From Manduca sexta (taxonomy: Eukaryota > Arthropoda > Insecta > Lepidoptera > Sphingidae), in NCBI RefSeq assembly GCF_014839805.1, contig NC_051121.1, positions 5,873,116 through 5,937,115 of the forward strand: DNA of 64,000 bases, in the 5' to 3' direction. The notes beneath the pieces are model-generated. The model did not search any database and had not been told where the DNA came from. It was given only the letters and a program-made list of their open reading frames with translations. Position numbers and translations under genes: made by a program. Positions 24,743-37,727 of the stretch are shown here, piece after piece. Each line of letters begins with the position of its first letter. The first letter of the stretch is position 1.

Positions 24743-25510
24743 ACAACAATGTCACCATATTTAAAATTTATAATTAAATCATTTAGGTAGATTATTTATG
24801 GAACCAGCATGGGCTACTATAAATAGAGAACAGATAGTATGGCAGGTACAAGATACAGGATTAGAACTAGGAAAGGAGAAAAGGAACTAACATTAAATGA
24901 AGAGAATGAGTGTATGACTAGATTGACCACGTCATGTTCACCTATTGTCAATTCCACCAGATCAGGCCGTTCTGGATGGCGTGCCGAACTTAGATGGACA
25001 GTCAGTCACAAAAACAGCTAAACAATTTCAAGATTTTAAATGACATATTTCAAGTTTACTTTAACCATTTGTTTATCTAAAAACATTTTTTACTTTATTC
25101 CAGGTAAGTATGTACCAAAAAGTTACTTTCATTCAACTCAACTTCAATCTCTAAAGATGACTTAATATTCTTACACTCCACAAGACCGCAGTTTCGTCCT
25201 CACCACCGAGTACCTCGCCGTATCAAAACCCTTCTAAAAGTTCCGGCCGCGTGCACACGAATAAGGTAATAGATTGTCAAGTACGTTCGTCCCTAATCAT
25301 TGATGCCTCATTCACTCCCAGTGACCGTTCTGATCCGAGGTTCGTAACCGGTTAGTGGGTTGCCGTTAGCATGGTTGTTTAATTTTTAAATGTTGCAAGC
25401 GTCTAAAGAGCTCATCCCAAAGTCTGGTATGTTTCTATAAGCAGACCCTTGTCAGGCTAACAAACGTAAGTCAGGATAAAAAATATGTATTCTAAGATAA
25501 GATTAAAAAA

Positions 25511-25828
25511 GCGGCGATAGCCTAGTTGGTTGTGGAACGGACTGTCGAGACGAATATCCGCTGGTTCAAAAACCCAAGGGCGCACACCTCTGAATTTTCT
25601 AAAATTATGTGTGTATTCTTTGTGAATTATCGCTTGCTTTAAAGGTGAAGGAAAACATCGTTAGGAAACCTGCATACCTGAGAAGTTCTCTATAGGAATT
25701 TCGAAAGTGTGTGAAGTCTACCAATCCGCACTAGGCCAGCGTGGTGGACTTAGGCCAAATCCCTCTCAGTAGTAGAGGAGGCTCGTGCCCAACAGTGGGA
25801 CAGTATATAATACAGGGATGATATTATA
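25511..25828 (+). mobile_element. tRNA-derived SINE family A, near full length
   Basis: Head GCGGCGATAGCCTAGTTGG fits an RNA polymerase III box A and GGTTCAAAAACCC a box B at tRNA-like spacing. The body has AACCTGCATACCTGAGAAG, CCGCACTAGGCCAGCGTGG and CTCTCAGTAGTAGAGGAGG; the tail is ATATTAT-rich. This is the best copy of the family here. Confidence 0.85.
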
Positions 25829-25984
25829 AGATTTCTAAATCCTTTACGAAGCTGCACTTCATGGGTGGGCAGTCGTCAAACCTTTTCCGTAATAGATAGG
25901 AAGTACCTTCAGTATTATGTACTAAACACATAAACTATTGATAAATTTACCTTAGAAATATTCTATATTAGCGAACACATACAC

Positions 25985-26312
25985 AACATCACGTTTTTAT
26001 ATCCGAAGGGGTATGCAGAGGCGCAATCAGGGCACCTATTTTTCGCCAAGTGTTCCATCCCATGATGTGATAGGGGGCGAGCCACTCGCCATCATCATTT
26101 CAGTCGGGAATCGTCCACTGCTGGACATAGGCATCCTCCATTGAGCGCCATAGGGACCGGTTCTGGGCCATACTCGCCATATCGGGCACAAATTCCAGAT
26201 TCCGGGCTGATACTGAGCAGAAAATCCCAAATATCACTCGGGATTCGAACCCAGGACCTCAGAGCGCTGTCGTACCGCACATGCAGTACAACTACGCCAA
26301 CGAGGCAGTCAA
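25985..26312 (-). mobile_element. SINE family B split by a nested insertion
   Basis: ATCCGAAGGGGTATGCAG to CTACGCCAACGAGGCAGTC, full length apart from an 79-bp insert at 26093-26171 bounded by a 9-bp direct repeat. Confidence 0.8.
26093..26171 (-). mobile_element. Truncated RTE-like LINE tail nested in the SINE
   Basis: CGTCCACTGCTGGACATAGG and the CATCATTT edge match LINE tails elsewhere in the window. ACTCGCCAT occurs at both edges (26084-26092, 26172-26180), a target-site duplication. Confidence 0.75.
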
Positions 26313-26854
26313 CTATATTAGCAATTTTTGAAAACTGGGAGGCCTGACTAGTATGCTTTGCATGATGCCATGAATTCACATTCAATACATATTTTAATTA
26401 TTTATAAAAAGTGGAAACAGCATCTAGAAATTTAAAAAAATATGTTAATCTATTTGTGCTTTACAAAATCGTATTAAAAACTAAAGTGTTTTCCAGAAAA
26501 AAATCTTGAAAATGTTTTACTTCGTTCCTCTTATATTTCTGTTACAAATACATTTTGTCAGAAGTTTGAAAACAAGTGTCTTTATAATTTGCCATTGGGG
26601 AAGACTTAACGTTTTTTCTTCGAGTATAGAATTATCACAATAAAAAGGACATTCCTTTGAGGTTTGAAACTTTTGGCACATGTGTTTGGAAAAGGCAGAA
26701 AGTGTGTGTCTAGAATTCAAATTACTGAATGTGACGAAAGCGTGGTTTCGAAGTGGAAATGCCGCGAAATCTTTTTCGGGCATAAAAAAAGCACGTGACC
26801 TGCGCTTATCAGAGCTTAAAGAATTTGTTAGATAATCTCAGAATCTATATACTG

Positions 26855-27493
26855 TTATATAAAGCTGAAGAGTTTGTTTTTTTGTTTGTTTGTTTGTTTG
26901 AACGCGCTAATCTCAGGAACTACTGGATCAAACTAAAAAAAATATTTTTGTGTTGGATAGCCCTTTGTTCGTGGAGTGCTATAGGCTATATATCATGACG
27001 TTATACCCAAAAGGAGCGGAGCAGTAATGGCTAATCTCAGGAACTACCGGTTCGAATTGAAAAATTCTTTTTGTGTTGGATAGCCCTTTGTTCGTGGAGT
27101 GCTATAAGCTATATATCATCACGCTATGACCAATAGGACCGGAGCAGTAATGAAACATGTTGAGAAAACGGGGAAAATTTTGTAGTTTTGAGAGCTTCCG
27201 TGCGTGCGCTGCGTAAACGGTTAAAGTTATGCAGCAATGATCTATGACGGGATTGCTCCTCTTAAAAAGTTCAATAAAAATAAATTATTAAACAAAGTCC
27301 CCCGCTGCATCTGTCTACCTGAACGTGTTAAACTCAAAAACTACCCAACGTATAAGGATAAAATTTGGTATGGAGACAGTTTGAGACCCTGGGACGAACA
27401 TAGGCTCCCGGGAAAATATATAGCAAGACTTTTATAACGGAAAACTTTAGCCCGAAAAACTTTATAATGCGGGCGGAGCCGCGAGCAAAAGCT
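26855..27493 (+). mobile_element. Helitron-like element with internal duplication
   Basis: Starts TATATAAAGCTGAAGAG and ends GCGGGCGGAGCCGCGAGC...AAGCTAG. A segment of about 124 bp (AATCTCAGGAACTAC to GGAGCAGTAATG) is present twice, at about 26906-27029 and 27030-27152. Shares TCCCCCGCTGCATCTGTCT with 58433-58861. Confidence 0.7.
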
Positions 27494-29014
27494 AGTATAC
27501 TATAAAGCTAAAGACGGGTTTCGTGGTGGGAATAGCGCGAAATCTTTTTCGGGCAAAGAACCTGCGCTGGTCGATCATGCAAGCCCAATTGTCATTAATC
27601 TGATTAATTTCAACATAGACTATACCTTTCAATAAACAAAATACTTTATGACGTTTGAACAATAAATATTTCACCAGCCACAAATACTTATAAAGAACTA
27701 ATAATCTAACTTTAACAAGCATTAATTCACGCAACTACACTTCGCTAAAAGCTCTTATGTCGTTTACATAAGACCTTCAGCCGCGAGATAGGACTAAAAA
27801 CTTGTAAGCGAACCGAAACCTCACTAAAACAAGAAAATGTTAAGTGTACATTAACTGACACATCTAGCAACTCCGAGTCCTTACTTCTAAAGTGATATAA
27901 ATCGCATTACCGACAAGGTCGCTGGTTGAAAGGTTTTGTCGGACAAGATAAAATAGTTTTACATTTGCTTCTTCAGACACAGCTGAGCATTCCTTTTTAT
28001 TTTGTGATATTTTATAAATGTAGAAGTTGTTTTCTAAGACATCTGATAAGTGTCAAAGGTCTTTACTTTAAGATTCCTGTCGACTTACCTTAGTAAAGTT
28101 GTGAAATACAGTGTCTGCTTTTCTTTTCAAAATGTATTCGCTAGTGCAACTGAGTTTATGAGAAAATAGCTTGCTAGATGTCGTCACATTTGTTCAAACA
28201 ACAGTTCACCCACCTTGATAAGATATACCTCGTAATATCTTAAAATATAGATTTACTATGGCACATACAAGATACGCGACCCGTGGTCATATCGGAAATA
28301 GTAAAGTAGTAAAATGAGCTCTATTCTCTAGAAGCCCATTGTTGGCACATTAATTAATTTTATACAAAAAATTGTACTTTGATTTTGTAACTGTATATTA
28401 TGCTAAGAATAAAACTCGTTTCTTTCAGTGTTGTATAAATAAATGTACCAATGAAATTCATTTTTACGCCCTTTCATCTGTAGGGTTAGTAACTATATTA
28501 TTATGAAAAATTTCTTACCAATGTCAGCGAGTAAGTTTGCTCTACCTCACACAAATTCCAATCCCGAGAACTCAACCGTGTATTTAACAGATTTTTCTAG
28601 ACCCTGGAATCAAACCCATAACGCTTCAGCGTTCACTAAACCAACGAGACGATAAATTGAATAATATGGTACCACCCACATTGTTATCGCTAGTCATGGC
28701 GCGTAAGTGATAGGCATGGGTGTGACAAGCTCCCGTTACCGAATGATAAATCTTTGCACAACGGATTTTGTTATGTGGAACAATCGACTGTGCCCAGGGA
28801 CTTTAATATAATGGATAGTGGGTTGGCAGAAAGAGATGGTGTCTCAGTAAATTAAAAAAAATATATAATATCTGCATTCCCGTTTCCTTTACGGTGTGTA
28901 TTCGCAATAAATTTAAGCGTTTAGATAATGAGACGTAAATAAATCTGAAACTTATAGTAGTGATATCTAAATAAACGTACGAGCTAGCTACTCGCCCGAG
29001 CAACTGGTTTTGTT
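27494..29014. other. Intergenic DNA without recognised features
   Basis: AT-rich; no convincing open frame or repeat copy. Confidence 0.45.
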
Positions 29015-29248
29015 ATTGAATATATTTTATATCCGCCCGGATAGCAACCACGGTATACTAAGTGTTAAAACCCGCCATATTGGCCCATGTAAGTGTGTCG
29101 CGTTCCGGGGTCAGCCTGTATATATCCGGCTCCAACAAGCCGGCATAATTGTGTCGACTATCGAGGGGTAATCATCTCTCTTTAGAAGACATTCTAATCC
29201 ACTCCACTTACCATCAGTTGCAGTGGGGTCAGTCAGCCCGGATAAAAT
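29015..29248 (-). mobile_element. Interspersed repeat family D
   Basis: ATATTTTATATCCGCCCGG, GTTAAAACCCGCCATATTGG and CAGTTGCAGTGGGGTCAGTC; opposite in strand to 12855-13072. Confidence 0.7.
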
Positions 29249-29689
29249 AAAACTATAGCACTATTAAAGAGCTTCGTATTGTTTGTTAAATATTGCACTG
29301 CATTGCGCTCAAATTTTTTGTTTCGTAACGCTCAATAATTTTACTTGCTACACTGTTCTTCAAGTCCTACCCAACATTGCTCGCACACCGCAGCTCGTTG
29401 GTTGAAATAGACTTAGTAGCCTAAAACCTAAGACTTATATTTCTTTGACTTTATCAGTCTTACTTATAAACTTGTTTTAGCGTTAAGAGGTGCTTAAGAA
29501 TTGCTTAAATAGCTGTCAAAAACATCACCGGTTTCCTAGTTTAAACCTTATTAAGAGGCAAGATGGCGGGTTTTGACTTACAGCTGATTGAGTAAATTTG
29601 TGTTTTAACTAAGCATAGCTTTGCGAAATTTTTATATATGTTCCAAAATAACTTCGTATAAGGAAGAATACTGACTATACTGTTTCAAC

Positions 29690-29888
29690 CAAGGCACCCA
29701 TTTTTCGCCAAGTGTATTCCGTCCCATGATTTGATAGGAGGCGAGCCTATCGCCACATCAGGCACAAATTCCAGACTCCGGACTGATACTGAGCAGAAAC
29801 ACCCTGATATGACTGCCCGACCCAGGATTCGAACCCTATGCCTCAGAGCGCTACCGAACCGCGCATGCAGTACAGCTACGCCACCAAA
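29690..29888 (-). mobile_element. SINE family B
   Basis: GCACCCATTTTTCGCC through CATGATTTGATAGGAGGCG, CTCCGGACTGATACTGAGC and GGATTCGAACCC to TACAGCTACGCCACC. Confidence 0.75.
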
Positions 29889-30339
29889 GTTTCTAATTCC
29901 TTTGATTTAAAGCGTAGTCTATAGATATATACTATCTACACTACAATAAAACATTCAGTCCAGAGTAGTTTATAATCACAGGAACAATTCTCAGATGGCT
30001 ACAGTAACAAATTCAAACTGTCCTACATCCGAGAGTTCAACTAACACTGGTCATACGTTGCTATATTTTCCGCTCGAAGTAATAGCGCTCGCACCTTCAC
30101 GGCACACTACGTGTTATGTGATGTAAGTCGAGTTAGAACATATTCATTTTAGTATGTTTAAATGGAGTTACATTGTCGCTAATCTCATGTTATGAACATT
30201 ATATAATGATTACTCTATTATAGTAAAAACGGGGATGATGAGGTGAAAGGATGTATACAGATTTATAAACTTTAAAATCTTTTATTAACAGGGAATATTT
30301 AATATCTTATTTTACTTGTTATAATGTGAAAATATATGA

Positions 30340-30587
30340 GTATATGATTCAATGTTTGTCAGATGTTGACTCAGAAACTGCTGAACGGATTTGTATAAAA
30401 TTTGGCATACAGATAGATTATATTCGCAATTAGCATATAGACTACTTTTTCTCCCGGTTATTTGCCTTCGCAGGCAATATTAGATTTTTTTAAAAGATAG
30501 CACTGTCGTGGCTTATAGCTATTATTAGGCACTCAAGAACTTAAATGAAAAGTTTTTAGGCGGGCGAAGCCGCGAGCAGCACCTAGT
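30340..30587 (+). mobile_element. Helitron-like element
   Basis: ACTGCTGAACGGATTTG near the start; ends GGCGGGCGAAGCCGCGAGC...CACCTAG. Confidence 0.55.
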
Positions 30588-31142
30588 TATAGATACGTCA
30601 ATGTAGTTTGAATGCTTGTAATGCCATGCGTCCTATATAAGGAGTAGGTAAATTTGGACATTATAGACATACGTTTATATATACATCATGTAGGTATCTT
30701 TATTCTATTCAAACAGTTTTTAGAGGTCATTTGACAATAGTCTGTCAATATTGTATTAAATTATCAGGTAGTACATATCAAAAACTCAAAGAGAAATTCA
30801 GTCACATTGAATACTTAACCCGTAACGTCGCTGAGAAATTTATTGTATTTTATTTAATAACTTACAGTAAATATGATTTTTATTTTACAGTACTCGAACG
30901 AGCTCGAGTCCGTTCATATTCCAGATCTGTCGCGTCGCCCCTTAATCAAATCATTTGCTTCTGCGAATAAAATAAAAGTTGTAGACTGCGAATTATGAAC
31001 GAATATTTCTATATTTAAATTCAAAATATGAACTCGTTATAAAGGCAAATAATCCTTATGAGGGATCAGTATATAAAAAAATATAAAAAAGAATAATTTA
31101 GTTCACCATTTCTGATTCTAATTTACACATACACATACATTA

Positions 31143-31387
31143 CGTACTTATTTATCCCTGAAGTGGTATGCAGAGGCGCAACCAGAGCACCCACTTTTCG
31201 CCAAGTGTGCTCCGTCCCGTGATGTGATAGGGTGCGAGTCTATCGCCATATCAGGCACAAATTCCAGACTCCGGGCTGATAGTGAGCAGAAACACCCAAA
31301 ACTCTATGCCCGACGGGATTTGAACCTAGGACCACAGAGCGCTGTCGTACCGCGCATGCAGTACAACTACGCCACCGAAGCAGTCCA
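31143..31387 (-). mobile_element. SINE family B, near full length
   Basis: TTATCCCTGAAGTGGTATGC, CACCCACTTTTCGCCAAG, GGGATTTGAACC (box B side) and TACAACTACGCCACCGAAGC. Confidence 0.8.
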
Positions 31388-31484
31388 CAGTTTCTAATTC
31401 CTTTGATTTAAAGCATAGTGTTATATATTTTTTTAACAATTACAAACATAACTACTATTTGTCCGTAAAACAATAGGTTCTATC

Positions 31485-31552
31485 ATTATCAGACACATGA
31501 AATCCACTGTTGAACATAAGCTTCTCCTAAAGCTACCCAGACGGACCTAAAT
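31485..31552 (-). mobile_element. Worn RTE LINE tail
   Basis: AAATCCACTGTTGAACATAAG and CTACCCAGACGGACC are recognisable. Confidence 0.4.
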
Positions 31553-32090
31553 ATAATATACGGCATAATAATCTTGACAAACATTAGAAATCAATCAAAC
31601 ATCGTCGAAAAGTAAAAAAATATTTGAATACTCATTTCAATGTCAACATAGCGGACACCGAGCGGAATTGATAAAATCGAAATATCCGTTCTATTCGTAA
31701 ATCTGTTTTCTCATTCGTATTAATCCACGGCCGACTGTCCACGACACGTAGCTGATATTTATTCAGTTTTTAGGTAGTCGCGAAGAATTCTTATATAAAC
31801 AGATAGGAATACGATTAAGGAACGAGGATACGATTTCCATGAAGTTAGTGAAAGTCAAATGGACGACATAAATATTTCGCGTATGGAAAATCATCGGGCG
31901 GTCCTTATGTAAGCGGATGGAATTTCAATTCAACGTTACGGAACGAATATCACTTTATTCAAATTAAAAATATGAATTCTTTATAGATGATAAAGGCAAA
32001 TAATTGTTAAGAGAGTTTAAAATTTAAAAAAGAATAATTGAAATTGAAATTGGAATACGGAGAAAACAATTTAATTTTCAACTCTAAAAC

Positions 32091-32265
32091 ATAATGCCTC
32101 GATGGCGTAGTAAGTGGTTGTATTGCGAAACTATGGCAGTGTTGAGGCGTCGGGTTCGATCCCCGGGTCGGGCGAAATTTTTTACTCAATATCAGCCTGA
32201 AATGTGGAATGTGTGCTCGATTTTGCGACAGGCTCGCCAGCTTGGGACGGAATGCATAAAATAAC
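32091..32265 (+). mobile_element. tRNA-derived SINE family B, clear tRNA-like head
   Basis: GCCTCGATGGCGTAGTAAGTGG, then GGGTTCGATCCCCGGGTCGGGC, the strongest box B in the window. A Lys/Arg-type tRNA ancestor is possible, but it does not fold as a working tRNA gene and continues into the SINE body (ACTCAATATCAGCC). Confidence 0.75.
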
Positions 32266-32995
32266 TTTGTTGTTTCCTACATTTTTAAATTAATAGTTAC
32301 CACATAATAGGGTTATATTACAAGATCATAGAAAGCCGTTATCGTGGTTGCCAAAATCATGCAAGCTACCCTTACGCCAGCGACCACCAATTAATTTTAA
32401 TTACATATAAATGTTTGACAAGCTGGTTGACTTGAGCGACAATTTTTGGGAAATTCTTTTGTTTACGCGAATTTTAGACTTTAAAATAAAGCTATTTACG
32501 AATATTATCGCGGTTATTTATATTAATTTCTCACGACGTTTCGAAGACATTGAAACCTTTATGGTCCGAAGTCCGTCCCATGACCGTTTTTGAAGCTGGT
32601 TTCAATTATTAAAAAAGTTATATAATTTAATTCAGTTGGCATACTATCCGCTGATGTATATTCTTGCACCTGGCTCCTTAATATCCTAAGTCTTGTAATA
32701 AAGGAAACAGTCCAAGATTTGGAAGAAAGCCAGCTTCTCCTAAGCCAGGCCTTGTAATTAACGAGTGACACGGTAAGGGATTACGTCTGCTTCCACTTGT
32801 AATTAATTTTGGTACATTTTTGCAATGTTCAGCATTGTTGTGACAGAATTTACGTTTTTGTTTGGAAAGATCAGCTAGTTAGTTATGTGTTCAACGTTAG
32901 TAAAAATATAAGAGTGGATAAGACTGGCTATGATGTGGCTTTACCATTTACTATTACATAAATGTATACTGGCATTTCCCATCATCTATCTTTCA

Positions 32996-33135
32996 TCATC
33001 ATCATCAGCCACATAAAGTCCACTGCTGAACGTAGGCCTTCCCTAAAGATTTCCAGACGGACCAGTCGAAAGCGGCCTGCATCCAACGTGTTCCTTCGAC
33101 CTTTATCAAGTCGTCTCCACGTCAAACACTGCACT
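32996..33135 (-). mobile_element. RTE LINE 3' tail fragment
   Basis: CATCATCATCATCAGCCAC, AAGTCCACTGCTGAACGTAG, AAAGATTTCCAGACGGACC and AAAGCGGCCTGCATCC. Confidence 0.7.
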
Positions 33136-34164
33136 CGCTATCTTTACTTTCTATTAAACATAAGATTTGAAAGAGTTTACTGGTTACCATCTATATATAT
33201 AAAAATGAATCCCTATTTCCCTTGGTCACACCATCACGCGTGAACGGCTGGACCGATTTCACTATTTTTTTGTTGTTGTGTTTGTTATTGTCAGGAGAAG
33301 GTTCTTATGAAAGAAAAAAATTTGAAAATTGCGCGGAAAATTAGAAAATTTAAGAAAACTTAACGAAAATATTAATTTTATATCTGTCAATTGTTTGAAA
33401 TAACTGTCAGCGATTGACAGAATGCGCGCTCCAAATTCATAGTTAAGACGGGACAACGTCTATCGGGTCACCTAGACACTGATAAAGTTCTTAATTCAAA
33501 TTAGCAACTTTAGATGTGGTACAGGGTATATAAATATAGTTCACAAATGTGATACTAATTTTAATAAAACAAAGAACGGTAACATTACTTTGTCGTACAA
33601 AATAGCCTGCCATAAACAATGAAGTTGATGTCATAAACATGAAGTTTGCATGTGTTCATTTACTAATAAATACTGCAGTAATAAAACAGATAATATTCCT
33701 CGAGTTGATTACGAAATCACCCTTATTGCCTCCAAATAGACGAAGGAAATATGCAATTGATGTCTCATAAAAACGTGCCTTAATTAAGCCCCTATTAATT
33801 TTTGTTTACGTTACCAATTACCTTCCTTTGACTGTCCAGAGCTCGCAATTAAAATTCTCATTTTTAGTCGCTTTTCTACAATTTACATACGAATAACTTT
33901 CATGTTTTTGTATTGCACGGTCGAAAATACTTTGGGGAATTAATTAGAATACGTAAAAGCATTTTCAGACATTGAAATGTGTGTGGACATGGAAAGAATA
34001 TACCGAAATGACTGCACTAGTCATTCCTAACAAGGAATATGCAAACTAAGTCGCTTCAAAAGCATAAAACCTTAATATAAACCATTCGTAGATTAATAGT
34101 CGTGCATAGCAAGTACTTATTTGATATTCTTAATATTGAGGTGTCTGACCTGAGATCACGTCAG

Positions 34165-34530
34165 GCCAGCTAGGTATAATTTTTTTTTATCGGACCCTGC
34201 AGTCTACACCAGTTTAACCTACGAATGGGTTAGTGGAATACCCCGGCTTGGCGACTGCAGGGATCTGCAGGAAAGTTGGGAGATGACATCTACGGGAGGG
34301 AAGTGTGGGTGTAGAAAAGGAACCATTCCTAGAATGAGCGGAGGGGAAAAGGAGAAGAAAAGTTCGAGAAAGTTCATAAGCTTCAATGTGTAGTTACAAC
34401 CATAAGGTTTACACACTGAACTGTGTACCTAGGGGCGCGTCAAATGTCCCCCTGTGTATGGGCGTGCATTCGGTGAAGTCGAGGCGCACAAGAATTTCCT
34501 CGGGGAAGGCTAGCTAGGTAGAAACGGTAG
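34165..34530. repeat. Interspersed repeat, family G
   Basis: CGGACCCTGCAGTCTACACC, GCGACTGCAGGGATCTGC, GTATGGGCGTGCATTCGG and CGAGGCGCACAAGAATTTCC. Confidence 0.55.
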
Positions 34531-34644
34531 AAAAAAATACGCGTAAAAGGCATGTTATCCGATTGGACATAAATTATATATATATAACATTATATATGTT
34601 ACACTGTACTGTATGCCTTTTTTTTGGCATGTAAAAACGCATTA

Positions 34645-35120
34645 TCGCTAAAATCACTTGAGGGGTGTTTTTTTTTTTTCTTTTTTATTTTTAAGCGCAG
34701 TCAACACCGGGAGGAAGAATGGGAGAGGAGTGTGGGGGAAGGAAGAGGAAGTAATAGGATGGGCGGAGAGGAAAGGGAGGTGAACTGTTCTACGAGTCCC
34801 TGTCAGACCCCCCATGTGCACTTGCTACCATGGGGGTGTAGGCATCACAATTTGTGTGCCTAAGTCCGCGACATAATGTCCCCCCGTGCATGGGCGTGCA
34901 TTCGGTGTGGAGACCGAGCGCACAAGAAACTTGGGGGGTGTTTGGAACGGTTATGTTGATTTTACCAGTCTTACGACCCAATGTCGTCACCCGGAAGCAT
35001 AGCATCATCCGAGTGAACATTGGGTTGAGTCCCTAACCATAATATGTACTCCCAACACTGACATAACAACCAAAAACCGCGGGGGCCTTCTCTAACACAT
35101 ATGGGATAGCCTCGGGATAT
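34645..35120. repeat. Interspersed repeat, family G
   Basis: CCCCCGTGCATGGGCGTGC, CGAGCGCACAAGAAACTTGG, then ACGACCCAATGTCGTCACC and GAGTGAACATTGGGTTGAG. Carries purine-rich and poly-T runs. Confidence 0.55.
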
Positions 35121-36429
35121 TTTGTGGCACTACACTATAGTTGTAGATATATATTTTTACAGAACAATACAAATTATAATAATCAAAAATCTTACTCTTG
35201 CTAAAAGGTTCACAATACCCTGACTGACGGACAAAATGGCATACTTAACAAATCCGACAGGCAATAGAATCTACATTTCCTTACCTACCAATGATTTTAT
35301 TGGAAGTACGCGTGCCGAAACTTTAATCTCCAAAGGTCCCTTAGCGGAACGATTTACTGTTATCTATTTATCTGTTAACCCCTCAACGGACTCGCAATTT
35401 TTATTACTTATCGAGGTCAACTATGTTGGGGTCGAAGGTGAAATTGGTTTCGCGTTAATCTAGCTGGAAAGCCTGTGACCTCAGATAAACTGACCGGTTT
35501 CGGATTGGATAATTTTCTGAGATCTTTCAAGTGTGCCAATTTTTTTTACGTCTAAGCAAGAAAAGATGAAAAGTCTTTTAGGAGAAATAGCTACAGATTA
35601 TTGAGAAAGTAAAATCTTAGTTACAATTACCAAGTGATTACGTAGTAAAAATATATTTTAAAGTTATTTTACATAGAATTTTTTTTACAATTATAGTTTT
35701 ACCAAAAACGTTTAAATCATAATCTTTAGTGAGTAATAAAACAGCGGTTTTAATATGGGGCGGTCTCCACGACCACGACAGCTGCAAAGTCTTCGAAATG
35801 TCGGGAGAAAATACAAATATAAAAACAATGATAAAATCGGCAAAATAGTTTTATTTAAAAGTCTAACACTCACGTAAACATAAAAAATAACCGTAATCAA
35901 TGTGTTTATGACTTAAATAAGTATGTAACCTAACAATGATCACTTAAAACATTGATTAGTAATATTAAATGGTAGATCAATATTAACTACGGAATTAAAA
36001 ATGTAATCCTTAAAATTCATCACTGAAAACTCATGTTTGCCCACCGTAACACATCAAACGTAAAAAATATCACACGAACTCTGAAAATAAATCATATTTG
36101 TCGTTCGGAAAATTAAAGGTAAACAAATTTGTCGAAAGGAAAAGTAATCTTTGTAAAGCTCAATTGCTTTGGAACACTTTGATAACTTTTAAGTTGAAGA
36201 TGTTATTCGGGAACCTTTGGATCAGTTAAACTAGATGTATTTAGGAGGCTTCGTAGTTATCAGGACTTCGTGAGTTAGAAGACAAATCTAATTGATAGAA
36301 CAAATTTCAAATTACGTTTGTGTTCTCGGAGTTGATTGGGTTGTACTATGATTTTGTAGGACTTCAAGATAATATTTGATGAATTAGACTCTCAGTACTT
36401 CGCATTAAACTTTAATTTAGATAAACACT
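35121..36429. other. Intergenic DNA without a recognised gene
   Basis: AT-rich apart from the family H fragment. A 75-codon open frame (35236-35463, +) has balanced composition but no recognisable family, introns or start context. Confidence 0.4.
35740..35850 (+). repeat. Family H fragment
   Basis: CTGCAAAGTCTTCGAAATG and TCGGGAGAAAATACAAATA followed by GATAAAATCGGCAAAATAG. Confidence 0.45.
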
Positions 36430-36578
36430 CAGATAGGCCTATCGCAAATCACAAATTTCAGATACCAAGACAATACTGAAAATAGAAACAATTACTCCCC
36501 CACAATGGATTCAAACCTGAGACCTCAGAGCGGAATTCGTTTCACTCGTGGAAAACAACTATGCCAACAAGGAAGGCG
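36430..36578 (-). mobile_element. Diverged SINE family B
   Basis: GGCCTATCGCAAATCACAAA, TGGATTCAAACC and CAACTATGCCAACAAGG are recognisable. Confidence 0.6.
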
Positions 36579-36924
36579 TAAAGGAGCACCGATTCTTCAA
36601 TCCATTTAAATAATAATTATTTTCTTTTAAAACATCAGACATTTTCAATAAAAATTGTTTAGCAGTTAATATTAGAGGTGTCAACGGCCGAGAGCGCCAC
36701 ACTTCACACAGAAACCCATCGGGCCGTGAAATGAAGTCGACTGATCTCTCGTACCCTCGTTTTAAACTAAACATTTTCAAGTTTACTTCTGCGAGGGTTG
36801 ACTTAATAGCCTTGTTTGTTTACGGTATTATCTGCAGGGTTAAGACTGAGGACGGTGAACAGAATAAGTGGTTTTTAAGGTTATCATAATGCATTTCTTG
36901 AGCACAATTATATATATATTATAT

Positions 36925-37125
36925 ATTTTTTTTATTGCTTTGTATATCGAGACGAGCTTGCCGTTCGCCTGATGGTAAGCGATACGAACGCTCATAAACA
37001 GTAGAAACACCATCTATCATGAATTACAAAGTATTATTAATTGGTATTCTATTGCGCTCGCCATCCCGAGACATGAGATGTAAGTCTCATTATGTCCAGT
37101 AGTTACACTGGCTACAATGTAATAT
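36925..37125 (+). mobile_element. Interspersed repeat family C
   Basis: TTATTGCTTTGTATATCGAG, GCCTGATGGTAAGCGATACG, CAGTAGAAACACCATC and TTATGTCCAGTAGTTACACT. Confidence 0.75.
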
Positions 37126-37609
37126 AAAAAGTCTCAAATATGATCATAACATATGTGAATACGTTTAGAATCTAGACATACACAGAGTGACATATTAAAC
37201 CAATAGATCAGAGTAGATAGAATAATATATGAAAGACAAGTGTAGCTACACTATAGTAGGGGGGACCGTGTCATTTTGCCCATCATGCCATCTTATAGAT
37301 ACGCCACTAAACATTGCATTTGTAAAGTAGCACCAACCTTATAAAGTGTATATTGCTCTTGCGATGAATACTTCAAGGCATTTTATAAAATATTAGGTCT
37401 GATAAGTGTATTCTGGACATTTATTATACTGGGTTCAAATCAAGTGATAGTTGCTACGTGGGTTTTTTATCGAGACGATCTTTTAGAGTAATTTTTTAGA
37501 TAGCCAATTACAATCTAATCTGAATTGAAAATTGAACTGTTTATGCAAAATGCTGCAAAAAGTATATTGTGCCGACTCTATACTGAGATATTATAAGGGC
37601 AAGATATAG

Positions 37610-37715
37610 GATAATTGTTTATCAATTATCGTTCGCTTTAACGTTGGAAAACATCGCGAGGAAATCAACACACTGGATTTTTTTAAGGTATGTTAAGTCT
37701 GCCAAACCAATTTAT
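37610..37715 (+). mobile_element. SINE family A fragment
   Basis: AATTATCGTTCGCTTTAACG, AAAACATCGCGAGGAAA and GTTAAGTCTGCCAA match the middle of family A. Confidence 0.5.
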
Positions 37716-37727
37716 ATGTATACTAGC

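Larger units (their letters stand above)
31010..32050. repeat. Pair of diverged direct blocks
   Basis: The block at about 31015-31100 (TATAAAGGCAAATAATCC ... AAAAAAGAATAATTTAG) resembles 31955-32042 (GATAAAGGCAAATAATTG ... AAAAAAGAATAATTG). Each is followed some 50 bp on by a family B SINE, in opposite orientations. Confidence 0.5.

Noticed and set aside
32091..32170. tRNA gene
   Set aside because: It has box A and a good box B, but continues into a SINE body shared by many copies and lacks a convincing anticodon and acceptor stem.
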